From: a virus
Virus record (IMG/VR): IMGVR_UViG_3300009414_000057
Coordinates: 1 to 27,280 of that record
Strand: one strand, 5' to 3'
DNA length: 27,280 bases
The translations under genes and the position numbers were made by a program. Below the pieces are notes generated by a model. It did no database searches. It was not told the origin of the DNA and saw nothing but the letters and a program-made list of their open reading frames with translations. Shown piece by piece: positions 9,077 to 16,649 of the stretch (position 1 is the stretch's first letter; each line of letters begins with the position of its first letter).

Positions 9077-9406
9077 CTAACTTGTTTCCACGCCGAAAAG
9101 GTTAAAACTCATGCCGGTTCCTCCGGCATAAACTTTAACCACATCAGCCTGGTTAAGAGTCATTCCGATAATTATCGCCAGCGAATCATTGGCTGGCACT
9201 TCTTTGTCATAGTAAAGGTATTGCTTGACATTGGCGACTGCGCCCTCAACATGTACACTCACACGAAAGGTCTCGGCTGAACCGTTCCGGTTACAGACCA
9301 CCAGAGAGCTGACAGTCGTTAAATTAAGGTCAGGCACGGTATAAAGCGTTTCACTTGTGGTCGCCGCTGCATCAAGCTGTCCAAGTACCTTGATCGCATC
9401 AGCCAT
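9077..9406 (-). CDS. Beta-rich virion protein
   Basis: The product is 109 aa: IKVLGQLDAAATTSETLYTV, then TVSSLVVCNRNGSAETFRVS, and QYLYYDKEVPANDSLAIIIG, ending VYAGGTGMSFNLFGVETS. The order 'K-V-L-G-Q...A-A-T...L-Y-T-V-P...S-S-(I/L)-x-V-C-N-R...F-R-(I/V)-S-V...Y-Y-D...P-x-N-D-(T/S)' is a familiar small virion protein of environmental phages, similar to distal tail or decoration proteins. GGGAG lies before the ATG inside the end of the preceding gene. No enzyme motif is seen. Its location before the ejection-protein genes suggests a tail or head structural role. Confidence 0.75.
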   Translation of the reverse strand: MADAIKVLGQLDAAATTSETLYTVPDLNLTTVSSLVVCNRNGSAETFRVSVHVEGAVANVKQYLYYDKEVPANDSLAIIIGMTLNQADVVKVYAGGTGMSFNLFGVETS

Positions 9407-9605
9407 TAACCGCTCCCATCAGCAAGAACTGAAACCGTTTCATGGCCAAGGATTCTTCCTTGCCAACCTTGGTTGTTACTTCATTGAGGTTATCCTGAAC
9501 ATCCGCGAAAGATCGCTCAAGCGTTCTTCGCATTGTCAGTTCGTTCTGGAAGTCATAAGCAGTATTGGCGGTAGGCAATACTACTGAATTGGTTTTTTGT
9601 GCCAT
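9399..9605 (-). CDS. Small conserved helical protein
   Basis: The product is 68 aa: AQKTNSVVLPTANTAYDFQN, then MRRTLERSFADVQDNLNEVT, ending RFQFLLMGAVNG. It is mainly one long amphipathic helix and could form a coiled coil. The start shares a base with the stop of the nozzle gene (TAATG) and has a strong GGGAGG site. It overlaps the next gene by 8 bases. Short proteins with 'TMRR(T)LE' helices accompany nozzle genes in marine phages; function unknown, structural or chaperone role possible. Confidence 0.65.
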   Translation of the reverse strand: MAQKTNSVVLPTANTAYDFQNELTMRRTLERSFADVQDNLNEVTTKVGKEESLAMKRFQFLLMGAVNG

Positions 9606-11455
9606 TAACGCCTCCCGTCTGCACGAACATCAAACCTCATCTCTCCTAGCGTCCACCCATAACCTGTTCCGGTACTGGCTACCCTGATGATCGATTCCCG
9701 CGTTCTCGCCCGGATAAAGGACTGGTTGGAAGTGGACGTAACAGTCGAGGTTGCGAGCGTACTACTTGAATTCAATGGAAAATCTTTACCCTTGAAGGTA
9801 ACCGTCATTGAGGCACTCCCAGTAGCCCCGCGAAACTGAAAGTCAGGGATCAGGCGACTCACAAACATGAACTGTTCACCATCCCCTATAGGGATGCCAC
9901 CTGATTCTATATAGGCTTCCATCGCACTACCGTCATCATCATAACCATTTTCATGGTTGTAAAGATAATTCTCATTGCTAGAAACTATGTTGGTGGCTGC
10001 AATGGGATACGTGCGGGTATTAGCCGGTATCCACGCAGCCCTGTCCAGAGTGCCTATCGCCCACGAATCCTCCAGATAATTATAACTAACATAATTGGTA
10101 CATTCGGTGTTACCGCTTCCTACAGGATAGAACCAGTACACCTCGGAAAAATCGAGACTGGCAGTAGCGAAAATCTTGAACTCCTGAGCGGTATTTATAT
10201 TGCTGAAAACATAATCCAGCACAGTACACTTGAGCCTCTGTACCGAACCGTTATAGAAGTAGAAGCCTCCTCTGTCCATGAAGAAGACCATATCACCTGC
10301 GTTAGTGGCGGCATTGGGTGACACCATCGACAAGCCTTCGTTCACCACATCAAACTCGTAGGTGAAAGGCGCTCCCGAAAATCGCATGGAGTGGATACTG
10401 TTATTGGTAAAGATCAGTATTTCCTGCCGTGTTTTAATTGCCCCGATAATGTAGGAGCCAGCAGTCAGCGTTACGCCTCCAGAGGTATTGGTAGATGTAG
10501 GAGTCCAGTCAAACGGACTCTCCTGATCTGACCAACGCACAAACAACGGATCGAGGGTGGTACTGCCAATAGGGTTAGACCCAAAACAAATCGTGTGACG
10601 ATCCGTATCTGACACCATCACCTGCAACGCCAGAGTTGGAGGACTCACTGCTCCTAACTTGTCAGCAAGAGCAATCCCTCTGGTTCCGGTTCCCACGCTT
10701 TCATCCCAGTAGTAGATACCACCACCACGAACACAAAAGAGAAGATCGTTACCGAAATTGTCCTGACTCCATAACCGGAGCTGGTTACCAGCGCCAATCG
10801 GCGTTGAACCACCCCAACCGGAACTGCCCCATGTGCCTGCACCGAACCCCGATGCCGCAACATAAGTGTTTAGCCCTGTATTGATCTGGTATTCCCCGAC
10901 AACAGCAGCGCCGCCATTGCCAGTATCAAGCGCGTTAGCTGTTACCGTAACCCCTAAAGTGTTTTTCGCCGTAATCGTGTATTCATTCGGATTAGTAATC
11001 TCAGTGATCTGGTATTCCTGATTCAACACCGCAGCGGTGATGTTTCCTCCCAAGGTAACAGCACCCGAATAGGTAACAAAATCATTAACGACTGCCCCAT
11101 GATTCGTGTTAGTAACCGTGAGAGTTGACGAACTTGTTGATGCCGCAAAAGTAACCGCTCCAGCAAGGGTGGTGGTTCGTATTGGAGTGACATCATTGTA
11201 ACCATCACCTACATTGATATAGAACTTCAGGTTCGTACCAAGACCAAGGTAATCTATAGCCGATTGAGCCACCCAGTCCAGCAACGACCGACATACCCCC
11301 AAGAAAGAGTTAACAGAATACTTAGCCCAGCCGCCGATCTGCTCAGGTCGGCCTTTACGAAAACGAATCTTGTCGGCATCGTACCAGCCGCTTCCAGCCG
11401 TTAGCTGAGTTCCTTCCCGATTCACACCCGGTTCAAATTCATACTTAACCAGCAT
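9605..11455 (-). CDS. Tail nozzle / DNA-stabilization-like protein (P22 gp10 or tail tubular B style)
   Basis: The product is 616 aa. Residues 1-45 contain FEPGVNREGTQLTAGSGWYD and IRFRKGRPEQIGGWAKY, the start signature of podovirus nozzle or stabilization proteins ('G-x-x-R-F-R-x-G-x-P-E-x-I-G-G-W'). Residues about 95-195 hold an inserted beta module (LTVTNTNHGAVVNDFVTYSG, then LNQEYQITEITNPNEYTITA) common in such tail proteins. The rest is propeller-like: SDTDRHTICFGSNPIGSTTL, EILIFTNNSIHSMRFSG and DMVFFMDRGGFYFYNGS. The C-terminus is a beta sandwich. This protein would close the short tail and hold the DNA. It follows the lysozyme gene with an AGGA site. The family call is by eye. Confidence 0.8.
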   Translation of the reverse strand: MLVKYEFEPGVNREGTQLTAGSGWYDADKIRFRKGRPEQIGGWAKYSVNSFLGVCRSLLDWVAQSAIDYLGLGTNLKFYINVGDGYNDVTPIRTTTLAGAVTFAASTSSSTLTVTNTNHGAVVNDFVTYSGAVTLGGNITAAVLNQEYQITEITNPNEYTITAKNTLGVTVTANALDTGNGGAAVVGEYQINTGLNTYVAASGFGAGTWGSSGWGGSTPIGAGNQLRLWSQDNFGNDLLFCVRGGGIYYWDESVGTGTRGIALADKLGAVSPPTLALQVMVSDTDRHTICFGSNPIGSTTLDPLFVRWSDQESPFDWTPTSTNTSGGVTLTAGSYIIGAIKTRQEILIFTNNSIHSMRFSGAPFTYEFDVVNEGLSMVSPNAATNAGDMVFFMDRGGFYFYNGSVQRLKCTVLDYVFSNINTAQEFKIFATASLDFSEVYWFYPVGSGNTECTNYVSYNYLEDSWAIGTLDRAAWIPANTRTYPIAATNIVSSNENYLYNHENGYDDDGSAMEAYIESGGIPIGDGEQFMFVSRLIPDFQFRGATGSASMTVTFKGKDFPLNSSSTLATSTVTSTSNQSFIRARTRESIIRVASTGTGYGWTLGEMRFDVRADGRR

Positions 11456-11458
11456 TGT

Positions 11459-11992
11459 TTATCCTGTATATGTCCCAGTTTTAATCATATCGGTAACTTC
11501 TATCGCTCGACCTTTTACCTGTTTTGCCCAGCGCGAATCAAGAAATTCAAGGGCAGCTTGGTCATGATCACCCATCTCCATATGACCAATAGCTTTTTTA
11601 AATCCTGCAAAACGCGCCCTGCCAAGATTGAAGTGCAAATTAATAATTGCATCACGCCTAGCACCTTCCTCCATCTCATTGAACCACGGATATTCACGAC
11701 TCAGTTCCTTGATCGTGCGGTCAATATCGTTCTGGAGCATATAGTCTATTTCATCTTCACTGATCCCCAGTCCGTGGTGCCTCTCACTGTCAGAAATATT
11801 CCTCCCGCAACCTATAGTTAAAATACCAAGGCTGTCTCGATAAGCATGGGTTTTTACCCCCTCATGCCGTTTAAGCATGGCAATCAGTTTATCCATATCG
11901 TCTTCTATTATTATCTCAACCAAAGAAGAATGTATGGGTACCGGATACAAACCTATCCCAATACCCACGAACAAAACCAAAAACCGGCACAT
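11459..11992 (-). CDS. GH24 lysozyme (endolysin) with N-terminal hydrophobic anchor
   Basis: The product is 177 aa. The catalytic core has the T4-lysozyme triad at canonical spacing: Glu44 in KRHEG, Asp53 in YRDSLG and Thr59 in LTIGCGRN (distances 9 and 6, as Glu11-Asp20-Thr26 in T4). The enzyme cuts the MurNAc-GlcNAc bond of peptidoglycan. Residues 4-20 (FLVLFVGIGIGLYPVPI) are hydrophobic, Gly-rich and only weakly polar, which is the style of a signal-arrest-release (SAR) anchor or a Sec signal. A second possible start is Met33, which would give a 145-aa cytoplasmic form needing a holin; neither start has a strong ribosome site. The gene begins two bases after the lipoprotein stop. Confidence 0.9.
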   Translation of the reverse strand: MCRFLVLFVGIGIGLYPVPIHSSLVEIIIEDDMDKLIAMLKRHEGVKTHAYRDSLGILTIGCGRNISDSERHHGLGISEDEIDYMLQNDIDRTIKELSREYPWFNEMEEGARRDAIINLHFNLGRARFAGFKKAIGHMEMGDHDQAALEFLDSRWAKQVKGRAIEVTDMIKTGTYTG

Positions 11993-11994
11993 TT

Positions 11995-12225
11995 TCAGTC
12001 ACAAATTTCAGCCAAGGTAGCCCAGTCCTGAGCCGACCACCCACTGGTATCTACCGTGGCAGGAACTTCCACCGTAATCCCGCTCAGGTTTCCACCAAAA
12101 ACTCCCGCTGTAGCAGCAGATTCGCCCCTCAAACAGGCAAACGCATTGTCTCCCTCGCTCACTGCAAGAGCTTCAATCTGTGTACACCCAACCAAAAGAA
12201 ATAATAAAGGGATTAGTCTACCCAT
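11995..12225 (-). CDS. Small lipoprotein in lysis-like cassette
   Basis: The product is 76 aa with a classic signal peptide II: MGRLIPLLFLLVGC, lipobox LVGC, lipidated Cys14. The mature part is 63 aa, carries two further Cys (residue pairs FAC and EIC) and ends GWSAQDWATLAEICD. A motif SGITVEVPATVDTSGW lies in the middle. It has GAGGTGGAGA before the ATG. The size and place just before the lysozyme fit an outer-membrane subunit of a spanin, but the Pro-rich or coiled region usual in Rz1 proteins is absent, and no inner-membrane partner is obvious. It could equally be an exclusion lipoprotein. Function unassigned. Confidence 0.7.
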   Translation of the reverse strand: MGRLIPLLFLLVGCTQIEALAVSEGDNAFACLRGESAATAGVFGGNLSGITVEVPATVDTSGWSAQDWATLAEICD

Positions 12226-12973
12226 TCTCCACCTCGTCCATCAGCTTATTAAGTTCAAGAGCTTCTTCTTTGCTTATCACCAATTCTTCCTTTGGTTTTG
12301 CTTGGTTAGTTAAAAATGTCTCTAAACGTTCCGTGTACCCTTCCATCAAATGGTCGGATACAATCCCGCTCAGACGCCGATCTTTTGTACGGAACGCCTT
12401 CTCTGGATCGATATAGTCTTCCCCTGAGTTGGCAAAGTAGAGCATGGTCTGGCTTTTGCTTGGCCCATAAAGAAATCTTGGGATGGTCGCAATCAAATCA
12501 GAAGCGTGAACGCAGGATAGCTGCTTATCCAGCTCCATAGGGCGCTTGAAGCCTTTGAAAAATGTATTGGGCTTACCAAACGCAACTAAGTTTAGGTTAG
12601 GATGTTTCCCGGTCAGCTTGGCTGCTGACAACTCAGCAAGAGCGCCTCCTAAACTATGACCGCAAAACAGGGTTCTTTTCTTGGGATGAAGGTGTTTCTT
12701 TATTTTACCAAAGACTGACAGATGGGCAGCGACGAACCCCCCGTGGCAAAGCCTCCCTGCATAGGGTACGGGTACTGCGCTTAGGTTGAATAGCCAATCA
12801 TGCAAACCTCTGCTTCCACGAAAACAAATGATGTCAATCGTTTTGCGCTTTACAATAAAAGCGGTTGTAGAAGTTAGTTTAGACTCAATCTTAATAGAGT
12901 TAGGTATCTGATCATTGTATGCTTTATTAGAATAACGACATGCGGTGTCCAGCAAAACTGGGTCAAGTTTCAT
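12218..12973 (-). CDS. Class-3 lipase (alpha/beta hydrolase)
   Basis: The product is 251 aa. All hallmarks of the lipase class 3 family are visible: FRGS at 51-54, DWLFNL at 59-64, CHGGF at 76-80, nucleophile Ser107 in GHSLGGA, probable Asp159 in ASDLIATIPRFLYG and probable His208 in VSDHLMEGY. The family hydrolyses acylglycerols or phospholipids. There is no signal peptide or TM. The C-terminal 30 residues are charged and helical (KPKEELVISKEEALELNKLM) and may bind a partner. It begins one base after the one-TM gene and overlaps the lipoprotein gene by 8 bases. Sample lines have about 38% G+C, lower than the phage average. In this position it could attack the host membrane at lysis, or be carried in the virion; neither is shown. 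Confidence 0.88.
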   Translation of the reverse strand: MKLDPVLLDTACRYSNKAYNDQIPNSIKIESKLTSTTAFIVKRKTIDIICFRGSRGLHDWLFNLSAVPVPYAGRLCHGGFVAAHLSVFGKIKKHLHPKKRTLFCGHSLGGALAELSAAKLTGKHPNLNLVAFGKPNTFFKGFKRPMELDKQLSCVHASDLIATIPRFLYGPSKSQTMLYFANSGEDYIDPEKAFRTKDRRLSGIVSDHLMEGYTERLETFLTNQAKPKEELVISKEEALELNKLMDEVENG

Positions 12974-12974
12974 T

Positions 12975-13220
12975 TTAGGGTTTACCGTTGAAGTTAAAAT
13001 AAGCCCCTGCTAACAGTGCGGCAAGAAACAACGTAGTGAACGCCTGAACAATGGTTTTACCTACTGTGCGCTTTGCCGAGCGAAAGGAATCGAGCAAATT
13101 CCTTAACTCTTTTACATCAACATTAGCATCGTCATCAGATAACCCCACATCACGTAGGGCTTTTTTAGCGCCAGCTTCGGCTGCCCTCTCAACCATCAGA
13201 GCCATCTCTTCTTCAGTCAC
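12975..13220 (-). CDS. Small one-TM protein (DUF6127-like), possible holin
   Basis: The product is 81 aa. The start is GTG at 13220, with AAGGGAG eight bases upstream; no ATG with a better site exists. Residues 1-50 are charged and helical (TEEEMALMVERAAEAGAKKA, then DVKELRNLLDSFRSAKRT). Residues 57-75 (IVQAFTTLFLAALLAGAYF) form one membrane segment close to the C-terminus. The pattern resembles small phage proteins placed in DUF6127, whose role is not established. Its position directly before a lipase, lipoprotein and lysozyme allows a holin or a membrane partner of the lysis enzymes. A single C-terminal TM with an N-terminal coiled helix would also suit a tail-anchored virion protein. Confidence 0.65.
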   Translation of the reverse strand: MTEEEMALMVERAAEAGAKKALRDVGLSDDDANVDVKELRNLLDSFRSAKRTVGKTIVQAFTTLFLAALLAGAYFNFNGKP

Positions 13221-13240
13221 AGTACTGCTCCCTTACTATG

Positions 13241-13633
13241 CTAAAGCCCGTCTAAGTCCGCATGGGTCGAACAAGCGTTAATAGCGGCAATGTTTTGATC
13301 TTTCGCATCTTTAGCGTCACTGACTGCTGCGGCATCACCGGACGCATCCGCCACCTCAAGCTGAGTCTGCTCATTGGCTACCTGCTGATATGCACTTTTA
13401 GCCTGACTTATTAACCCCTCTTTACGCTGGGCTATAGTCAAATCTTCCACACCGTAAACAATCTGTACCGGATCAGCAGTGAGATCAAACGTATGAGCAG
13501 TATAGATTTGCTTGCCATCAGTAATGTCAGGACGCACTTCAACGGCTGATTTCCAGCCAGCTTCCCCTTCAGGAGGCTGTGTATCCCATACCTGTGTTAC
13601 TTCGTTATCTACAACTTTTACATATAGAGCCAT
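13241..13633 (-). CDS. Possible tail-fiber assembly or fiber-associated protein
   Basis: The product is 130 aa. The N-terminal half is beta-type (YVKVVDNEVTQVWDTQPPEG, then AGWKSAVEVRPDITDGKQIY). The C-terminal half is a long helical, Ala/Gln/Asp-rich segment (IAQRKEGLISQAKSAYQQVA, then DASGDAAAVSDAKDAKDQNI) that could form a coiled coil. This order, a short beta domain mentioning the 'current value' of a tail part followed by a helix, is seen in small proteins encoded after tail fibers, some of which act as fiber chaperones. A strong AGGAGG site precedes the ATG. It is the last gene before the lysis-like cassette. The chaperone idea is inference from position. Confidence 0.6.
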   Translation of the reverse strand: MALYVKVVDNEVTQVWDTQPPEGEAGWKSAVEVRPDITDGKQIYTAHTFDLTADPVQIVYGVEDLTIAQRKEGLISQAKSAYQQVANEQTQLEVADASGDAAAVSDAKDAKDQNIAAINACSTHADLDGL

Positions 13634-13653
13634 AATAGCCTCCTGTTTAATAA

Positions 13654-14721
13654 TTAAGGTTCTTTTAACCCCGCCATATTATAAAATCCCATTGTGCAGG
13701 TCTTCCATGTAGTGAGCGCACCAACTTGAACTGGTGAGGAATAGTTAGTTGTATTACCTTGGCCTAATCGTCCAGTGCCGCCACTACCAAAGGCCCATAC
13801 AGTTCCATCGCTTTTAAGTACCGCACCAGAATACACCCCCCGAATACCCCCCTCGCCATTCAGGTCTGACCAATCAGTGAGCGCCCCTACTTGTACGGGA
13901 GAAGAATAATCAGTGGTATTGCCTTGAGCGTTTGCACCACTACCCCCATCGCCCCAAGCCCATAAAGTACCGTCAGTTTTAAGTGCAAGTGTGTTTTTGT
14001 AGCTAACCGATACATCACTCCAAGTAGTCAATGCTCCCACCTGAACCGGAGAACTTTTATTAACGCCAGTCCCGTCCCCAAGTGTACCGCCCGTACCTCT
14101 ACCCCACATCCAGAGAGTCCCATCAGTTTTAATCGCACCGCAATGTCTGTAGTTAGCTGTTACTTGCAGCCAATCAGTAAGTGCGCCGACTTGAACAGGT
14201 GAGCTTCTGTCAGTTGTACTCCCGTCACCTAGCTGCCCATAATTGTTTTTACCGCAAGTCCATAAAGTTCCATCGGTTTTAACCGCCGCAAAATAATAAT
14301 AACCCCCTGCTGCATTTAACCAATCAGTGAGCGCACCGACCTGAACTGGGGAAGAATAGGAAGTGGTGTTACCTTGACCTAATCCACCATTGCCTCCAGC
14401 CCCCCAAGCCCAGAGAGTACCATTCGATTTAACCGCCCAAGAACTGAACATACCCGCCGATATTTTCGCCGCCCAATCAGTAAGCGCCCCTATTTGTACA
14501 GGGGATGAAAGGCTTGTAGTATTTCCATGACCTAATTTCCCATTATTCCCTTCCCCCCAAGACCATGCAGTACCGTCAGCCTTAGCGGCCATCATGTGGT
14601 AATTTCCAGACGTTACCTGTAACCAATTAGTGAGTGCGCCTACTTGAACGGGTGAACTTTTAACAACAGTTGTGCCGTCACCTAATTCTCCGTGAACATT
14701 ATAACCCCAAGTCCAAAGCTC
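13654..14721 (-). repeat. Seven tandem RCC1 blade units (propeller 3)
   Basis: Seven units of about 150 bp, with one longer unit near the end (blade 6). With the two other arrays the window contains 21 blade units in total. Confidence 0.85.
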
Positions 14722-14880
14722 TCTGGGAATTACAGGCTTAGGCCACAGACCTTGTTTCTCGTAATCCGCTGCCTGATCCAGTGTCCAGATACCCGATGCA
14801 CTGCCACCTTCGCCGTCCGTAGGGCCGGTAACAGTAGGAGCAGTTTTGCTTATTATCCCTCCGGGCCATTTTCCGCTCAT
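13654..14880 (-). CDS. RCC1 seven-bladed propeller protein (propeller 3)
   Basis: The product is 408 aa. The N-terminal 53 residues differ from the other propellers: MSGKWPGGIISKTAPTVTGP, then a Gly/Ser linker and GIWTLDQAADYEKQGLWP. The latter 'G-x-W-T-L-x-Q-x-x-x-x-x-x-x-x-x-W-P' peptide is common in marine phage fiber proteins and is probably an attachment or trimer motif. Seven RCC1 blades follow at residues 54-408; blade 4 is LWTCGKNNYGQLGDGSTTDR and blade 6 is longer (NGEGGIRGVYSGAVLKSDGT). The start overlaps the fusion gene stop (ATGA) and has its own GGAGAG site. Location and modular design suggest another virion adhesin. Whether the three propellers form one mixed structure or alternative tips is not visible. 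Confidence 0.85.
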   Translation of the reverse strand: MSGKWPGGIISKTAPTVTGPTDGEGGSASGIWTLDQAADYEKQGLWPKPVIPRELWTWGYNVHGELGDGTTVVKSSPVQVGALTNWLQVTSGNYHMMAAKADGTAWSWGEGNNGKLGHGNTTSLSSPVQIGALTDWAAKISAGMFSSWAVKSNGTLWAWGAGGNGGLGQGNTTSYSSPVQVGALTDWLNAAGGYYYFAAVKTDGTLWTCGKNNYGQLGDGSTTDRSSPVQVGALTDWLQVTANYRHCGAIKTDGTLWMWGRGTGGTLGDGTGVNKSSPVQVGALTTWSDVSVSYKNTLALKTDGTLWAWGDGGSGANAQGNTTDYSSPVQVGALTDWSDLNGEGGIRGVYSGAVLKSDGTVWAFGSGGTGRLGQGNTTNYSSPVQVGALTTWKTCTMGFYNMAGLKEP

Positions 14881-16649
14881 TTAACTCTCCGTAACGCTTG
14901 CTTCTTTTCGCTTAGGGATTTCTTGATTCTGGCAAAAGGCGCTTTCCAATCACCGAATGTCTCTTGCCGCATTAATTTCATGGTGTCGTAGTAAGGGCAG
15001 GTATTGCCCTCCTGTGCATATAGGAAGTAAGGCATGACAGGGGTAACAACCCAAGTCTCAACGCCCATCGAAGCCGCTAAATGACTGACCGAAGTACAGG
15101 ACGAGATCACCAAGTCACATGATGCAGTAGCCTGTCTGGTGTCTTCCCAAGTATCTAGTGGAACTTTCTCAACCCACGGTGGACATTCCTCCACAGCTTC
15201 ATCGCGCTGCAAGGAGATAAACTCCGCATCTATACCCTTCACGGCGTTGAACATAAGTTCATAGGGGAACTTCTTGTGGTGTTCGTGTTCAAACATACTC
15301 TGCCCCTGCCAGCGCAGACCAATGCGCTTACGAAAGCCTCTTATGGCTTTGGGCTTGGTAATATAGGGCGTACCAGATAAGTCTTCTAGCTCGAAACCCA
15401 GCGGCACAACAGCAGACATACCCTGGACATAGAAGTCATGGTAAGTCCCAAAACACGCCTCATGCTGAACAACAGAGCTTACGCCCTCGACATCAACGAA
15501 CAATGACGCAAGTGGGCCAGAACAGGATACGATTACTTTACATCCGCGCTCGGCAATAGACTTGGCATAACGCACCTGATGGATTTGATCGCCCAGACCA
15601 CCCTCCAGATATAACAGCACTGTGCCTTTGGTCTTGCCATCCCACGGCTTGGTAGGGAGATCAGGGACTGTATTTCCAAATACCCCCTCTATTCGCCCAC
15701 GATCCATTAACTGATAACCTTTCTGTATCTCTCCCTGACGCAGTAAGTACCAACCACGGTTATAAGCCGCTCGATGGTTGTTAGGCTCATCCTGTTCCAG
15801 CTTCCGGCTTAACCGCCAGCCTTCGGTAAAGTTACCCATTCTGGACGCAGTTAGCTGGAGGTCTAGGTCATGCAATTCAGGAGTTGTGCGGGGTTTATCC
15901 AGCCAGAATTCAGGCTGACAGAAGGTAGTGTAATGATTCTTTAGTACGTCTTTGGGGTCTTCGTTGTGCTGCTTTGCAAGCACAGGCTGGATGTCGTGCA
16001 TACCTTCATAGCCATGAATCTCCTCGTCATCTTCCTGAACGCTAGTCCCGTCAATCGCCGTGAAGTCATAATCAAAATCAGGCAGGTCTAGGAACTCATG
16101 GATGCGAGCAAGCTGTGCTTCAGGGTCAGCCACAAGGTCTTCGTATTCCACTATGCAAAAGCACTCAGGTGCAAACTCATAACCAGTTTGTATAGCTATG
16201 TATGATGCCTTGAGATGGGTGCTAAGTATTCCAGAATAGATAAACTCGTCAAGGTCGTCAGGTTTAGCCACGCGCACAAATGAGGCCATGCAGTCAGGGA
16301 TGGAACGTACCGTGGCAACGATCTTGGGTTTCTCCCCAAGTACCTGTGTCATTGCACTGAGGATTGTCGGAATAGGCCAGCCTCGGCCCTTGTCTATAAT
16401 GACAGGCTCCTCAACATCTTCGTAGAACGTGTCAATCACCGCGCCCATAGTCTGGGACAGTTTGGTTCGCTCCTTGTCGTTCTCGCCAAGAAGTCCCTGT
16501 GAATGCCATACATTAGCCAACGCATCCAAAGCAAATACCACACCTGACGTTGTAGAAACATGGGTGTGCTTGTTCTGGTTGAGTATAGCCGCCAGTACCG
16601 TAGAACCGGAGCGGGGTACACCTGACATAAAATGTATTTGCTTTTTCAT
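14877..16649 (-). CDS. Sulfotransferase-TPR-glycosyltransferase (GT9-like) fusion
   Basis: The product is 590 aa from the ATG at 16649, which makes an ATGA overlap with propeller 2; a longer frame adds 20 residues that only mirror the upstream gene. Residues 5-200 look like a PAPS-dependent sulfotransferase: 5'-phosphosulfate loop SGVPRSGST (9-17), and a 3'-phosphate motif with Arg115 and Ser123 eight residues apart (VRSIPDCMASF), as in known sulfotransferases. Residues 275-325 are TPR-like (NNHRAAYNRGWYLLRQGEIQ). Residues 340-580 resemble a GT-B glycosyltransferase of the GT9/TPR-linked type: LYLEGGLGDQIHQVRYAKSI near the start, and DLVISSCTSVSHLAASMGVE (512-531) as the nucleotide-sugar part. 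No signal peptide or TM is visible, so it should act in the host cytoplasm. Its stop overlaps propeller 3 as ATGA. The substrate is unknown: a fiber protein or a host surface glycan. Confidence 0.8.
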   Translation of the reverse strand: MKKQIHFMSGVPRSGSTVLAAILNQNKHTHVSTTSGVVFALDALANVWHSQGLLGENDKERTKLSQTMGAVIDTFYEDVEEPVIIDKGRGWPIPTILSAMTQVLGEKPKIVATVRSIPDCMASFVRVAKPDDLDEFIYSGILSTHLKASYIAIQTGYEFAPECFCIVEYEDLVADPEAQLARIHEFLDLPDFDYDFTAIDGTSVQEDDEEIHGYEGMHDIQPVLAKQHNEDPKDVLKNHYTTFCQPEFWLDKPRTTPELHDLDLQLTASRMGNFTEGWRLSRKLEQDEPNNHRAAYNRGWYLLRQGEIQKGYQLMDRGRIEGVFGNTVPDLPTKPWDGKTKGTVLLYLEGGLGDQIHQVRYAKSIAERGCKVIVSCSGPLASLFVDVEGVSSVVQHEACFGTYHDFYVQGMSAVVPLGFELEDLSGTPYITKPKAIRGFRKRIGLRWQGQSMFEHEHHKKFPYELMFNAVKGIDAEFISLQRDEAVEECPPWVEKVPLDTWEDTRQATASCDLVISSCTSVSHLAASMGVETWVVTPVMPYFLYAQEGNTCPYYDTMKLMRQETFGDWKAPFARIKKSLSEKKQALRRVK

